Source: Galbula dea
Lineage: Eukaryota; Chordata; Aves; Piciformes; Galbulidae
NCBI GenBank assembly: GCA_013399015.1
Contig: VWZX01001131.1
Coordinates: 1,498,812 to 1,562,811, forward strand
Length of the DNA stretch: 64,000 nt
Direction of reading: 5' to 3'
Position numbers and translations under genes: made by a program. How positions within the stretch are numbered: the first letter of the stretch is position 1; each line of letters starts with the position of its first letter. This document shows positions 37,301 through 48,192 of the stretch, piece by piece. Below the pieces are notes generated by a model. That model was not told where the DNA came from. It searched no databases and saw only the letters and a program-made list of their open reading frames with translations.

Positions 37301-40300
37301 CACTTGTAATTTAGGTTGTCCAGGACTTCCTATATTCAGATCACACTGATTTTGTGTGTTTAGAACTTCATCAAACATTAATTGTCCTTAGTGTGTGCTT
37401 CAGGCAGAAGATCCCTCTAAGATCCCATTGCCTTGGGATGACTAATTAAATACTGATTTTTTTACTCTTCAGAGTTGAGTTACTTCCACACCTTAAGCAA
37501 AGAGCAAAGGGAAACTCTCAAAATGGAAAATACAGAAAAGAAAAAACCATTGAAATGCAGGCATGCCCAGTGTCCGTGTATTGGCTTCTTTAAGCCACTT
37601 GAGCACAATTCTGCCTTTTGAAGAGTCAAGTAATAATTTTGGGTGGGAACCTTGCAATTCTGTGGCCTCTGTTGGTTTGTGAGTAGCAGAGGGGCAACAA
37701 GTTTTTTCCTTTTTGCCATATAATGCAGTGTCCAATGCCTTTTCTAATATGTAGTGATCACACCAGTTCATTGAATTCCTATCACACTTTCTCCCAGTCT
37801 TTTGTTATCCATCAGTGAGCCTTGCTCCTATGCTCAGTGTAGTTCTTCTAAAACTATCTTTGCAGTTCTGCTCACAACAAGTGTTTTTCCTTGGTTAAAA
37901 AACCTGCTAAGTCTACCTCAGCTTCATAACCACTTTAAGCTGGTTCAAGCCAGCAACACTATTAAAAAGATAAGTTTTGCCCTGTCTTCCAACTTCAGTC
38001 CTGCCCCTGAACAAGATCAGCACAAGGATTTGGACAACTACACAATGAACCAGATCAGGGAACTGCTCCAAATTAAAAATGAGCTTGGCTCCTGAAACAG
38101 TTATTTTCCCCAGCCAGATCAATTCCCTAGGCCTGTTCAGTTCACAGCTGCACCAACAGCTGTGCCAGCACAAAGGGAGTGGGTGACACGGGGTTAGGGA
38201 TGAGCAGCCATGGAGAAGGAAGGGTGGGACTGTTTTAACACTGACTTATGCAGCCAAGAGTGACACTAAACATGCCTTAGACTTCCACCAGTTTAGAAAA
38301 ACTGAAAAGAGATTTCAAGATAAGTACCATTTTGATGGGGAATAAAAATAAGACCTGACACCTTTTCCTTTAATGTTCTTAATCATTACATAAAATGGGC
38401 TGAGTATTTTGTCACAAAATAGCAACAAAACTTGGAAGTAAAGGGTTGCAGTTAGATGCAGTGTGTATGATTTTGTTGGTCTTCCAATGACGTAATAGAG
38501 TTGTCTCCTCTTTGGTGTAGAGGAGGTAGAGCCCTGTATCCAGTTCCCATGGTTTGTGCAGCCTTCATCCATTGCTGCAATCCAGTCCTACCCCAAGGCC
38601 TCTTTAGCCCACAGATGCTACTGCCGCTGCCTGACCATGGCATTCCCTAGTCCTGTGTAGTGAACTGTGGCACCATTCATTAGTGCACTGGTTGCAGAGC
38701 CAGTGCAACCAAGAGACCAAATAGTAAGAGCTCAGGATTGCCAAACCACCTTTGATTTCTTTTCTCAGATAGTTATTAGCTTTAGTTTTCTATCTGCCAC
38801 CTGTCTGAATAAATTTTAATAGATCTCTCTCTGGTGGGTTTTGCAACAAGATGTAACCTGGACAAGGACTTGAAAACAGTAATTAAAATGGGAGATAAGA
38901 TTAATCTTAGTGGTGTCTTCCAAGAAACCAGTAATAGGACTAGGTTATTCCAATTATGTAAATCTTTTGAAGCTGAGTGACTGAAGAGAAATTTAATTTT
39001 AAAAGAACCTATAATGTTCAGTCACATGGAGTCCATTATCTCTTGCTCAGGTAATAGCCAGGAGAAAGTGAAACTACCTTCACAAGCTTCTGCATGGATG
39101 TAGGCAAGATCCAAAGGGGACATTTCTTTCTCTAGAAAGTAATTGTACTGGTGCAGTGCAGTGCAGGGCACGGTGCTCCATGGCAGCATGTGATTAGCCA
39201 TCAGAACAGAGTGCAACTTCCTTTCTTTACCAGCAATCTAATAGTGCTGGAGCAAAGTCCTTACGTCAGAGTCTGTAGAGAAAACAGCCAATAAAGGAGC
39301 TAAGGGAGTGCCCAGCTTAGTACTTTGTTTCAGCCCAAACCTTTTGGATTCATAACTTTTAATAAGGATCTTGGCAGCTTTAGCTAGGTACCTTAATCTT
39401 AGGAAAGTAATGAATTTTGGTCTGAATCCCATCATCACATGGGTAGAAAAGATGAACAACCGCACAATCTGGTCAAAGATCTTTCTGGTATCTGCAGATA
39501 GATTTAGGGCAGAAGCCTTGATTAACATAATGGAGGGAAATACATGTAATAGCCTTGTATATTATTGATTCCACATTTATTCTATAGAATTCCCACTTCA
39601 TCTTGATCGCCAGTTTAGGAAGAACTTCTAAGAGTGAAATGGGTTCTTTGTTCTTTTGCAGATGAGAGTGAGTGAGGAAGCTAAGGTAGGTCCCAAATAG
39701 ACATTTGACTCTACAGAGACAAAGTCATTAAGAGCTCATCCTAGAAAATGGTCAGACACACCAAAGCAGTACAGAGTCCTCATGTTGCAAGTTCTGTCTT
39801 CAAGGCCCTTCACAACTTAGTTCTTCTTTGTGTGTGGGTAACCTACACAGTGCCAGCTCAAAGCATCTCTTCAACGAGGGAAAATTGAATCTTGGCACTC
39901 AAGGACAAGGATAGATCAACTTCTGGCATAAAACAACTTCCTTTGGTTTCCACTGGGGGATTCAGAAACCACCTTTGTGAGGATAGAACCAGAACAGTTC
40001 CCTGAAGCATCAGCCTCCTTAAACAGCTCAAGGTACCACCACCCTAATAATTCTGCATCCCCCATTAAAATGCTGGAGAGGGACCTCTCTGCTCAGCCCC
40101 GCTCAGTCAGCTTTGGGCAAGTGCTTGGGGTTGCTGAAGCTGCTGTGCTTCTGCTGCTGGGAAGCAGGGGACTTGGAAGGGAGAGAAGGTGCAAGACAGG
40201 GAGAGCAGGCCTGACAGCCCCTGTGTCCCAGCTGCCCACAGCTGGCAGCAGAGCAGTGCTCGGCAGGGCAGGTGGGCAGTAAAGGGGGTGGACAGGAGGG

Positions 40301-41640
40301 ACACTGGGCCCTCTTCAATGGCTGTTGGGTAAGCAGCTCTGTTCCTGCTATTACTTTGCTGCTGTATTCAGTCTGCCTCTGGAGACCACGATTCAAGTAG
40401 CCCATGCCAATGTACCACTTCTTCTGTGGTACAGGACTAGCTCAAACCCAAGTGTCTTTCTCGACAGTGGAAATCAGCTATGGTCTCTGAGCTAGTGTGG
40501 CTAGACAAGTCCTTATATCCAGATGGGGCTGGAAAAACATTAGCAGCTCTGCACAGTTATGATGACCTCCTAAAAATACTCCTTACCTTCTCCCACATGC
40601 TGTCTTCTGCCTGAGGCATCTTTCCTAAACAGATTTGTGGAGTTGCTAAACAGTCTGCGTATCCTGTTTTAATAATGCTGAGGTGGGAGGCTTGTTTAAT
40701 ACCTCAGCTATTCAAAGAAGAAGCAGACAACCCGTGAAGAATAGAAGTTGATAAATTTTACCAGCCAGCCCAGGAAAGAAGGAAATAATAAAATCAAGTA
40801 TCCTTAGAAAGTTCTTCTTCTTCTTGACAGAGCTGCTGCTTCTCTCTGAATACTGTTGGTGTTTTCCCATGCTAGGGCAACACTGTAATGACTAAAAAGA
40901 AAGTAACTCCAGTGATTTTAATGTAAATAATAAGTTATGTCTTTGATACAATTTAATTACCCCTGAAACTCTACTTTCTGGCAGAAAGCTGGTGTACATA
41001 AAGGTGAATCAAACTTACTGAGTTTGGAGCTAAACTCCAGAAGGCACTCTCTCTCCCTGGAACCTCTTGAATAAGACAGATAAAGCCTGGCTGAGGTTAA
41101 CAAGAAATAAAAAACCCCATAATCTGATTTTAAAGAGTGAAAGCTTATATTAGTAGTAGCAATCTTAGCAGTATTTAAGTATTTGTTACATAATTTAATC
41201 ATATAAAACATCAGCATAATTAATATCTTTTAGCACCCAACCTTTTGAGAAGCTGTTTCTGAGACAGATTTTAAAGGTGATTAGGCAGGTGCTTGGTGAG
41301 ATGTTAAGAAATGTCTATGAGATTAAAATTTCTGTTGAGAAACTTATTAGAAGTTTATCTGCATAAGTGCTCCAACTCCATTCAAATTCAGGTTCACAGG
41401 CCTTATGGCTGATGGTGTCATTTGATTGTACACCTAATCTGATGGCTTGCTTTCCTTGCATCGGTCTGAATATCATGTAGTTGCAGAGGAAAGAGAGAAA
41501 AAAAAAAGTTCTCTGTTGCCTTTTGAGATAGCAGAGTTATTCAGCCCAGTGCAGAGGAGGAACACTGTTGTAGGAGCAGCACCAAGCCAGATACCCAGGT
41601 GTACATGCCCCTTGGCTCTCCTTTTTTCAGTTTCCTTATG
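31327..41640. other. AT-rich stretch with no supported gene
   Basis: Nothing here can be called a gene with confidence. Noted are T17 at 34332-34348, a run of nine C at about 35030-35038, a (GGAAAA)n-like patch at 36131-36148, the direct repeat GCTGTAGGGTT at about 36829-36856, and a minus-strand open stretch at 39022-39540 with one internal stop (see findings). The patch at 40,070-40,330 is somewhat GC-richer but has no island-like CpG density. Confidence 0.5.
34332..34348. repeat. T17 homopolymer
   Basis: An uninterrupted run of 17 T. It could be the poly(A) end of a minus-strand retrocopy, but no retrocopy sequence is recognisable to its right, so I treat it as a simple repeat. Confidence 0.9.
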
Positions 41641-41682
41641 TGTCGTGGTTTAACCCCAGCCAGCAACTAAGCAGGACATCGC
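41641..41682 (+). mobile_element. possible avian ERV LTR start (remnant)
   Basis: TGTCGTGGTTTAACCCCAGC followed by CAGCAACTAAGCA closely resembles the 5' edge of a repeat that I recall as a common avian endogenous-retrovirus LTR, beginning with the expected TG. Beyond about 41,682 I cannot follow the similarity, and no matching LTR end or target-site duplication was found. It is therefore a truncated remnant or a heavily diverged solo LTR. No viral coding sequence is visible nearby. Confidence 0.4.
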
Positions 41683-43789
41683 ATTAATCAGAAAAGCTAG
41701 GCAGACGCTAACTATGTTTAATTAGGATATTTTTAAAGTTGCTGATGGAGTTAGAAGTGGTGAAGGTACAAGACAGTGCTGATACTACTCACACACAGAG
41801 TAATGGGTTTGGATAGTTAGCCATGAGTTGAACATCCTAAAGCAGGTAGCAGACTTGCTGTTTTGACTCCACTACGTACCATCAGCCCAGCCAGGGAAGG
41901 CCTGTGGCAGAGTTGACCATGGCACACTGTTTCTGCTTGCCCTTTGGTCTTCTCACACAACTGATTAGTCTGAAGCCAGTTCTAACCAGCTCTCTCCAGA
42001 ACAACCCTTCTGGTTATTAAACATCAGCAAAAGGCCATACTAGGCTCTTTTACAGCCCTTTTTAGGTAAAGGAGAATATTCATGTGATCATCCCCAAGCC
42101 TCAACGTAAGTAGAAAATAATTGAATTCTCTCATGCCAAAGCGAACCAACCAGTCAACTCTAACAACAACAAATGCAGTAAAAATGTGGTTGTAACAAGA
42201 CACCTGACAAACTGCAGCGCTTCCCTAATTATCTTCTTGTCATATCTGTTTAGTGTGAATCAGGCTCTGAATAGATACTTGAGCAATGAGGATCCAGTGG
42301 ATGGAGCTTGCTGCCAGCCCCAGTCCTGCCAAGTCAGCCTGCAGAGCAGAGCTCGGGCACATGTAAGGCCTTTTCCTTGTACTCCTCTCTCACAGAGATT
42401 GCCAAGCTCTTGGGGCAGATAATACTGCTGCCTTCACCACTCTTGACCCAGGACACTTGGCCCTATTTAAGCACTATCACAGTACAAAAATCAGGAGCAG
42501 CCTCATGTTTCTTCTGTACGTCACTTGCAAATATCTTCATTACATTGACAAAATGTAAAGACATTGTGAGATAAACCTTTACCAGTTATATCCACAGGCC
42601 AGTGCTGCACTGTAACTGTGTGTGATTGCACATAAAAGTTTACTTGCTAACTGTGACTGTGTACAGTGCAACCACAAGTTAAAGCTGATAATCAGAGTTC
42701 ACTCATCTTGAGTCACCTTAAGCAGTAAAATACTAAGTTTATTCTACGTTGCTTCCATCAATATTATGGTATCATTCTGTGTAGAAGTTCCTCATTATGC
42801 TTCTGTTGTAGCCTGCTCCCTAACAATGTAGCACAATTTACCTGTTTGCAATTTATGTAGTACACAACAACAAAATAGATGAATTTTAGGTTATGAAGTT
42901 AGAAGGAAGTGCCAATAACATCACAGCTATAAAATTAGGTATTTTTTACTGCTGCTGTCATCCTCCTTCTGTGACCTTGTGCACACCATTCCAGGCCTGT
43001 GTCTTCAGACTTGCAATGCCTCTGGATGGGCAGGTGGGTAAAAGTCCAGAACTACTGTTCATCTGGTGAAACTCTGAGGGCTTTAACTTCTCTGGGCCTC
43101 AGTTTTGCTGGGGTTTGAAATGAGGTTAATACCATACCTACAACTTCATGCACACATGAAAAATTACTGGTGTACAGTAGAGAGATGTAATTATGCCAGT
43201 ATAGGTGTATCATAATATTTTGCCGTGTAGAAACATCTTGCACTTGTTACTTCATATCTCCTTCCAGGAACAATGACTGGGTAAAAGCCAAAGTATCTGT
43301 TAAAGAACCAGTTTCAGTTCGATCCTACTTGTGCTACGCTCACCTGAGGACTGCAAATGTTCCTGTAGGTGTAGTGGGTCAGACAGACTTACCATTCTTC
43401 AAGTGGGCTGCAGACTTTCAGCTAGATCCACTTGCCAGCAGACACTTCAAGATTCAAAAGGAGTTCAGATTCACTTCAGAAGGCCACAGAGGTATGTTTT
43501 CATTACTATATGTCTGATTGCACAAGAAGCCTCATGCACATTAATAGGTTTACTTGCATAAATTAGGAGTAACTGCAACAGTACTGCCCAGGATGAGGTC
43601 CACATGTAAAGTACCTGGGGATAAAGAGTGGTCTAGTATTGGAAGGTATTACAGCAATTACTTCAGTATGAAGAATAGACTAAGCCAGGGACTGAATCAC
43701 CTGTAAGCAAGAGGCAGGATGAAATCCAACTCAATCAGAGTGCTGCAGGAATTAACTTTAATTGCAGCCTCACAGTATTTGGTGCTTTC
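41683..43789. other. unique DNA upstream of the CpG island
   Basis: Mostly featureless. It contains one exon-like segment at 43268-43491, listed separately. The last few hundred bases grade into the CpG island. If the island drives a plus-strand gene, this is its proximal upstream region. Confidence 0.45.
43268..43491 (+). other. exon-like segment just upstream of CpG island
   Basis: An acceptor-like run (TTCATATCTCCTTCCAG, ending 43267) and a good donor (GAG|GTATGT, from 43492) enclose 224 bases with one frame open throughout (NNDWVKAKVSVKEPVSVRSY...). The frame enters in phase 2 and leaves in phase 1. The length is unusual for a chance open segment with both splice sites, but a second frame is also open over much of it, which weakens the case. 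No family is recognised. It could be an exon of a gene entering from the left or a pseudo-exon. Confidence 0.25.
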
Positions 43790-44050
43790 TTTCAAGCCCC
43801 AGCAGCCAGAACACCTCAGCCGCGCTCCACCGGGTACACAAGCGCCTTTTACACCCCTGTCAGCCCCGAGGGCCACCGAGCAACCGCAGCCTGGGCCGGG
43901 CCCTTGGGGCTAAGACCCTAGGACGGGAACGGGGGCGATAAAGGCACGGCAGCGCCTGGCCGCCCTCCCGCTCCAGCGGCCGCAGCGCTCCTAGCGGGGC
44001 CCGGCGGCGCGGCGGGGGCGGTAATTTGGAGAGGATCCCTTGCCGGGCCG

Positions 44051-44092
44051 GTGTGTGTGTATGTGTGTGTGTATGTGTGTGTGTGTGTGTGT
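44051..44092. repeat. (GT)n microsatellite inside the CpG island
   Basis: Forty-two bases of alternating GT, interrupted by two A substitutions (GTAT). It lies between the GC boxes and the candidate first exon. Alternating purine-pyrimidine runs can adopt Z-DNA near active promoters, and length variation here could affect expression. The effect is inferred and the repeat is certain. Confidence 0.97.
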
Positions 44093-44403
44093 CGGTTGGT
44101 TTGTTTGTGCGCTGGCAGCGGGGCGAGCAGCGGCTGGGCGGCTCCGACTGCCTGACGCCAGCGAGACCAGATCAATCCCGGCGCGGAGGCAAGCGGAGTG
44201 CTTTCACCGGCCCCCTCACCGGTAACGACTTCGCGTCCTCTCTCTTCTCCCCGCCGTGCCTGCGCCGCCCGCCGCCCTCCTCCTCGTCCTCCTCTTCCTT
44301 CCTTCCCCCACACCCCCGGGTGGTCCCCAGCTCCGGGCTAGGGTGCGGGTAACCGACCCGGGGGGAACGGCTCCTCCGCGCCGCGAAGGGAGCGCAGCTT
44401 TGC

Positions 44404-44441
44404 TCTCCTCCTCCCTTTCCCTTCCCTTCCTTTCCCTTCCC
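44404..44441 (+). repeat. polypyrimidine tract before the candidate start codon
   Basis: An unbroken C/T run of 38 bases, largely made of CCCTT/CCTTT units, ends three bases before the ATG at 44445. Such homopurine-homopyrimidine tracts with internal mirror symmetry can form triplex (H-DNA) and are frequent in core promoters or 5' untranslated regions. It might also act in the RNA as a pyrimidine-rich leader. No function is shown. Confidence 0.9.
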
Positions 44442-44444
44442 GGC

Positions 44445-44522
44445 ATGATGGCGTCCCTCCGGCAGCCCGGCGGAGACCCGCAGCCGTTTCCCCGCCCGCC
44501 GCTCTTGGCTCCAACTTTGTGG
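44445..44522 (+). CDS. candidate first coding exon of the CpG-island gene
   Basis: ATGATGGCG at 44445 opens a frame of exactly 26 codons (MMASLRQPGGDPQPFPRPPL...) that ends at a donor GG|GTAGGT (GT at 44523), leaving in phase 0. The peptide is rich in Pro and Gly, as many CpG-island first exons are, and shows no domain. The frame stays open beyond the donor, so the exon end is inferred from the splice motif. A micro-segment at 45273-45303 would continue the frame. I cannot name the gene. The start codon may instead lie in a later exon, with this region being untranslated leader. Confidence 0.3.
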
Positions 44523-44849
44523 GTAGGTGCCGCGTCGGGCCCGGCGGGAGGGAGAGAAGGAGGGAGGGACGGAGAGCCCTTTCGTGCCGGGAAGCTTCCC
44601 TCCTCCTGAGCGAGCTCCTTGCCGGGGCCGCGGGGCTGTGCCCCAGCCGCCACCCGGTCCCGGTCCGGCCCCGGCCTCATTGTGCGCCCCGCGGGGACGC
44701 GGCGCAGCCCCGGCCCGGACGGGGCAAGTGCCCTTCTTTGTGTTTGTGGGGAAAGTCTTTCGCCCCTTGCCTTGGCCCAGCCGTATCCCTCTCCGTTTAA
44801 TGGTTCGGGGTTTTCCCTTCTCCTTTCTTTCCGCGGCCCCTTCCCCTTC

Positions 44850-44868
44850 TTTTTTTTTTTTTTTTTTN
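44850..44868. repeat. T18 run followed by an N
   Basis: Eighteen T are followed by a single undetermined base at 44868. It marks a homopolymer that the assembly could not resolve, at the right edge of the CpG island. Any frame crossing it is unreliable. Confidence 0.97.
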
Positions 44869-45272
44869 AAGGAAAGTTCACTTTTTTTTTTCCCCTCCTC
44901 CCTGTTAGAAGGTTTGGATGCATGAGTTTTTCTTCCCCATGTAGTCTCTTCATCTGCTTAGGCTCTTCAGCCAGATAATCTTTTCCTCAATATAGATCTT
45001 TAAAGCTTATTAAAATTTACTGGTGTGGAAATATTCGGTCATGCATTCAAAAGGATCGGGGCCAAATCCTGTTTTGGTTGTTTGGTTTTGGTTTTTTTGT
45101 AATAAACTGAAAGTCAGTGGGAGTTCTGACTGAGGAAAGGTTTCTGGGTTTGCTCTTTTGTTAGTAGATCAATCTGAAGAAGATATGTGGTCTGACCTTA
45201 CAGTTTGCTTTTATGGTATCTGAATAACTAGAGCTTATTAGGAAAAAAAATAATTATTTTCGTGTATTTTAG

Positions 45273-45303
45273 GGAAAAATTATGCTCAGTGAACATAAAA
45301 AAG
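45273..45303 (+). other. candidate 31-base micro-exon
   Basis: The acceptor TTTCGTGTATTTTAG ends at 45272 and the donor AAG|GTAAGAAGG starts at 45304. Entered in phase 0, as the candidate first exon at 44445-44522 would require, the segment reads GKIMLSEHKK with one base left over. It also contains an ATG (MLSEHKK). The fit of phase and donor is suggestive, but the segment is very short and the acceptor's pyrimidine tract is modest. Confidence 0.18.
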
Positions 45304-48040
45304 GTAAGAAGGAAAGGACAAGTATTGTTAGATCCAGGTAAGAAGGACTATAAGTAGATGTGTATTTCACATACAAGCAAATGGGAAAGATCATTGTGTG
45401 AAACGTGAGTGTTTAATGGATGTCAGTGTTTAAGGGTTTGGCATTTTGAAACTAACATGCTTAGAAGAAAGCTGCGTTTCAAACATGTCATCACTGATAG
45501 TTCAAATCTCTTTTGCATGCAGAGCAAAGTCAAAGGGAGAAAACTCTCCCCCCACTAGTTATACATGTTTTTAAGCAGTGTTCAAGAATAAAACTTCAAT
45601 AACTCAGTCCACAGAGACTACATTTCTTTGCAGGTTTGTGTCTCTAATTCTGCAAATCTTCATGTGGTTAACTGTTTGCACTTTGTCCTGTCAAACAATA
45701 GGAGCAAATCATGTGAGGGAACCTGAGGTGTTAACGTTGACTTAATTTTTTCTTTTACTTGTCAGTAATTACTCTGCTGAATTATGGGAGGTGAATTTGT
45801 TAGCTGCAACTGATTAATACTCATTTTACTTTTCTGTTGAACCAAAGAGCAGTGCTATGAAGCTTTTTAGAGCTTCTCATTGGATTTTAGTGCACTTTTT
45901 GACTGCTTGCTTCCTTCCTGTGACTGGAAGAGCATCAGTATCCAAAGATATTCACATTCTTGCTCTTGTCTTAAGAGGTGAAATTTGTAGGTGCTTGAGA
46001 GAAATTTCTCTTGATTTGGGTGATCCAGAAGCCTTCCACAGCTACCAGAGAGGATCAGTTCAAGGCATGATCAGGTTACCCTAAGGGTAGGGATTTGTCC
46101 TTGCTTCAGTTTTGTCCCTGTCAACCACTGGGTATGTAATCAAATACATTTTTTTTTTCCTACTCCATCCTGTTCAACTTGCCTTTTTGTATACCCTTGA
46201 GGATGTGATGATCCAGTGCATTTGAGAAAAGTGACTGACTAAAGACCTGGACATCTTTCTGTTTCTGTATAAATATTAACTGTCAAATAAATCTTTGAAA
46301 GCTGAGGACTATAGGATTTGCTCTTCCTCTGTACTATGAACACAGAGATGAATGTAAAGAAAGCAATACAAAGGTTAATAAGAGTGCTCCTTGTGTTCCT
46401 GAATACTTGGAAATTATTCAGATTAAATTATGACTTCTTTGATTGGTATAAAGATTGAAATTTAAGGAGTGAAGGGGTTGTGACTTTTATTTTTAGTTGA
46501 AGCATGAAAGCACAGCATATTACATATAGCCAGTGTTCTGCTCTGTGAAGCCCAAGATCTGTGTGTAAAATAAAAGCTCATTTGAGTAGTCTTACAAGCC
46601 TAATGGAGGCATCATCTCAGCTTTATAAATAATGTAAGTTGTGTATAATGTGGAGTCCCCAGAGACTGCAGAGAAAGCATCATTACCAGCCTTTTCAACC
46701 TGCTGGAGATCTTAAATTGATTTACAGCACTGAACTGGTGCAAAATGATACATCAGGATGACACAGGGTCAACCTGTAAAAGTCTATGATGTGAGCCCGT
46801 TAGTTCAGTCATCATAATTAAACCATATTATGAGGGCAGCAATGCAAGTGTCTGTGACATGTCCCATTGTGCTTCAGATATGGGTGGTTTAAGAATCAAA
46901 TGGAGAGCACCATGCTTATTATTGAACTTATGCAAAGAGTAGTTGAAATTAAAGCTTTTGGCCCTGAAGAATAAATGCTGAACCTATTTATGTTGACTTT
47001 TAATCTCTTCTTAGAAGTCATTAGCAACTGAAATAGATGAAGGCATGTGCAAATTGGAGGTGTGTGTGTGGGGGGGGTGGTGTGTGAATGTCTCTAGTTT
47101 TATATATCCTTTCTTAAGCCTCAAAATCAGCTAGGCTTTACCTGTAGACTCTGCTATCAACATCAAAGGGACAAAGAGGCAAACAAGCAAATTGTTTGGG
47201 CTTTTTTTTCCCCCCTAGTAATTTTATCCTACTAAAGTTTGCAACTGCCTGTTGAAATGTTCCTGCACATCTGAGTTCTTGTGTAAGACAGAGCATCTTA
47301 GTCATATCTTGAACTATATGACCAGACTTATTTTAGAACAGACTGTAATTTTGAATATGGTTTGGCATAGGTCACACTACTTTTCTTAGTGAAGGCAACT
47401 CTGCCTTCAGGTTCATGTTTCTGCTCTAAGTAGCTTAGAAAGTAGCATGCCACAGAGAATGAAACATTTTTTATGTACTAAACATCTTAGGTCTTGTTGT
47501 TTCTGCTGAATAAAATCACTATAAAGCGTTTTGGGAAGATCCTACACAAACTCCTTTTTCTTCTTTCTACTAGTCAGTGTGTGGCTTGGTGATGTTGAGA
47601 GTTCTGCATGTGTTAGTGGTTAAACTAACTCTTCGTACCTGAACCAGCCTGAACTCTGCACTGCATCTTCTTGAGTTTCTCCTAACCAAGAAAGAAACAT
47701 CTCTTATTTTTAGTCACAAAAGTAACTAAAAAAGTCATGTTGAGGGATGCAAGAGAAGCAGGGGAAATAAATGGTCACTGGTGTCAAGAGATCTGTTAGT
47801 CTCCAGGTTCAGTGGCATCTCAACAGCACGTGCTTTAGCTAAGGTGCTGAGTGGCAGATAAAGAATTAAAACTTGCTTTTGGGTGCAGTGTCTTCCAAAA
47901 CATGGATATGGAGCTTTCTTCTGCTGTGTCAGTGCAGATGAATAAATAAAACTGCCTTCTTGAAGAGAGCCATAAAATCTGTGATTCTGGGATTAGATTT
48001 CATAAATGGCTTTAGGGTTAATGAAGTGAGTCTAGTAATG

Positions 48041-48192
48041 TGTTGGGGTTATTTTTTGGTTGGTTTGGGGTTTTTATTGGAGGGTGTTTTTGTGTGTTTT
48101 CATGGGGTTTTCTTGTGTGTTTTGTTGGGGTTTTTATGGTTTTGTGGGGTTTTTTGTTTGTTTTTTTTGGTTTGTTTGTTTGGGGTTTTTTT
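48041..48192 (+). repeat. G/T-rich tract with six GGGG runs
   Basis: About 150 bases on the plus strand consist almost wholly of G and T, with only isolated A or C. GGGG runs begin at 48045, 48067, 48104, 48127, 48146 and 48182, mostly followed by TTTT or TTTTT. The tract is strongly strand-asymmetric and could form G-quadruplexes on the plus strand, though the loops are long. A hydrophobic open frame over it is an artefact of composition. Confidence 0.9.

Larger units (their letters stand above)
43790..44870 (+). promoter_or_regulatory. CpG-island promoter
   Basis: This kilobase is sharply GC-rich and dense in CpG, while its flanks are AT-rich and nearly CpG-free. It contains GC boxes (GGGGCGG at 44015-44021, CCGCCC at about 43960, CCCCGCCCG at about 44490), no TATA box, and a YY1-like ATGGCG next to the candidate start codon at 44445. 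Such islands mark broad promoters of vertebrate genes. Plus-strand direction is inferred from the candidate exon and donor at 44445-44522 and from the T- and G-rich look of the DNA to the right. A second, divergent transcript cannot be excluded. Confidence 0.88.

Noticed and set aside
44216..44953. 245-codon minus-strand open frame across the CpG island
   Set aside because: Low-complexity Arg/Gly/Pro/Lys translation of GC-rich and poly-T sequence that crosses the undetermined base. Long frames are expected in CpG islands because stop codons are rare there.
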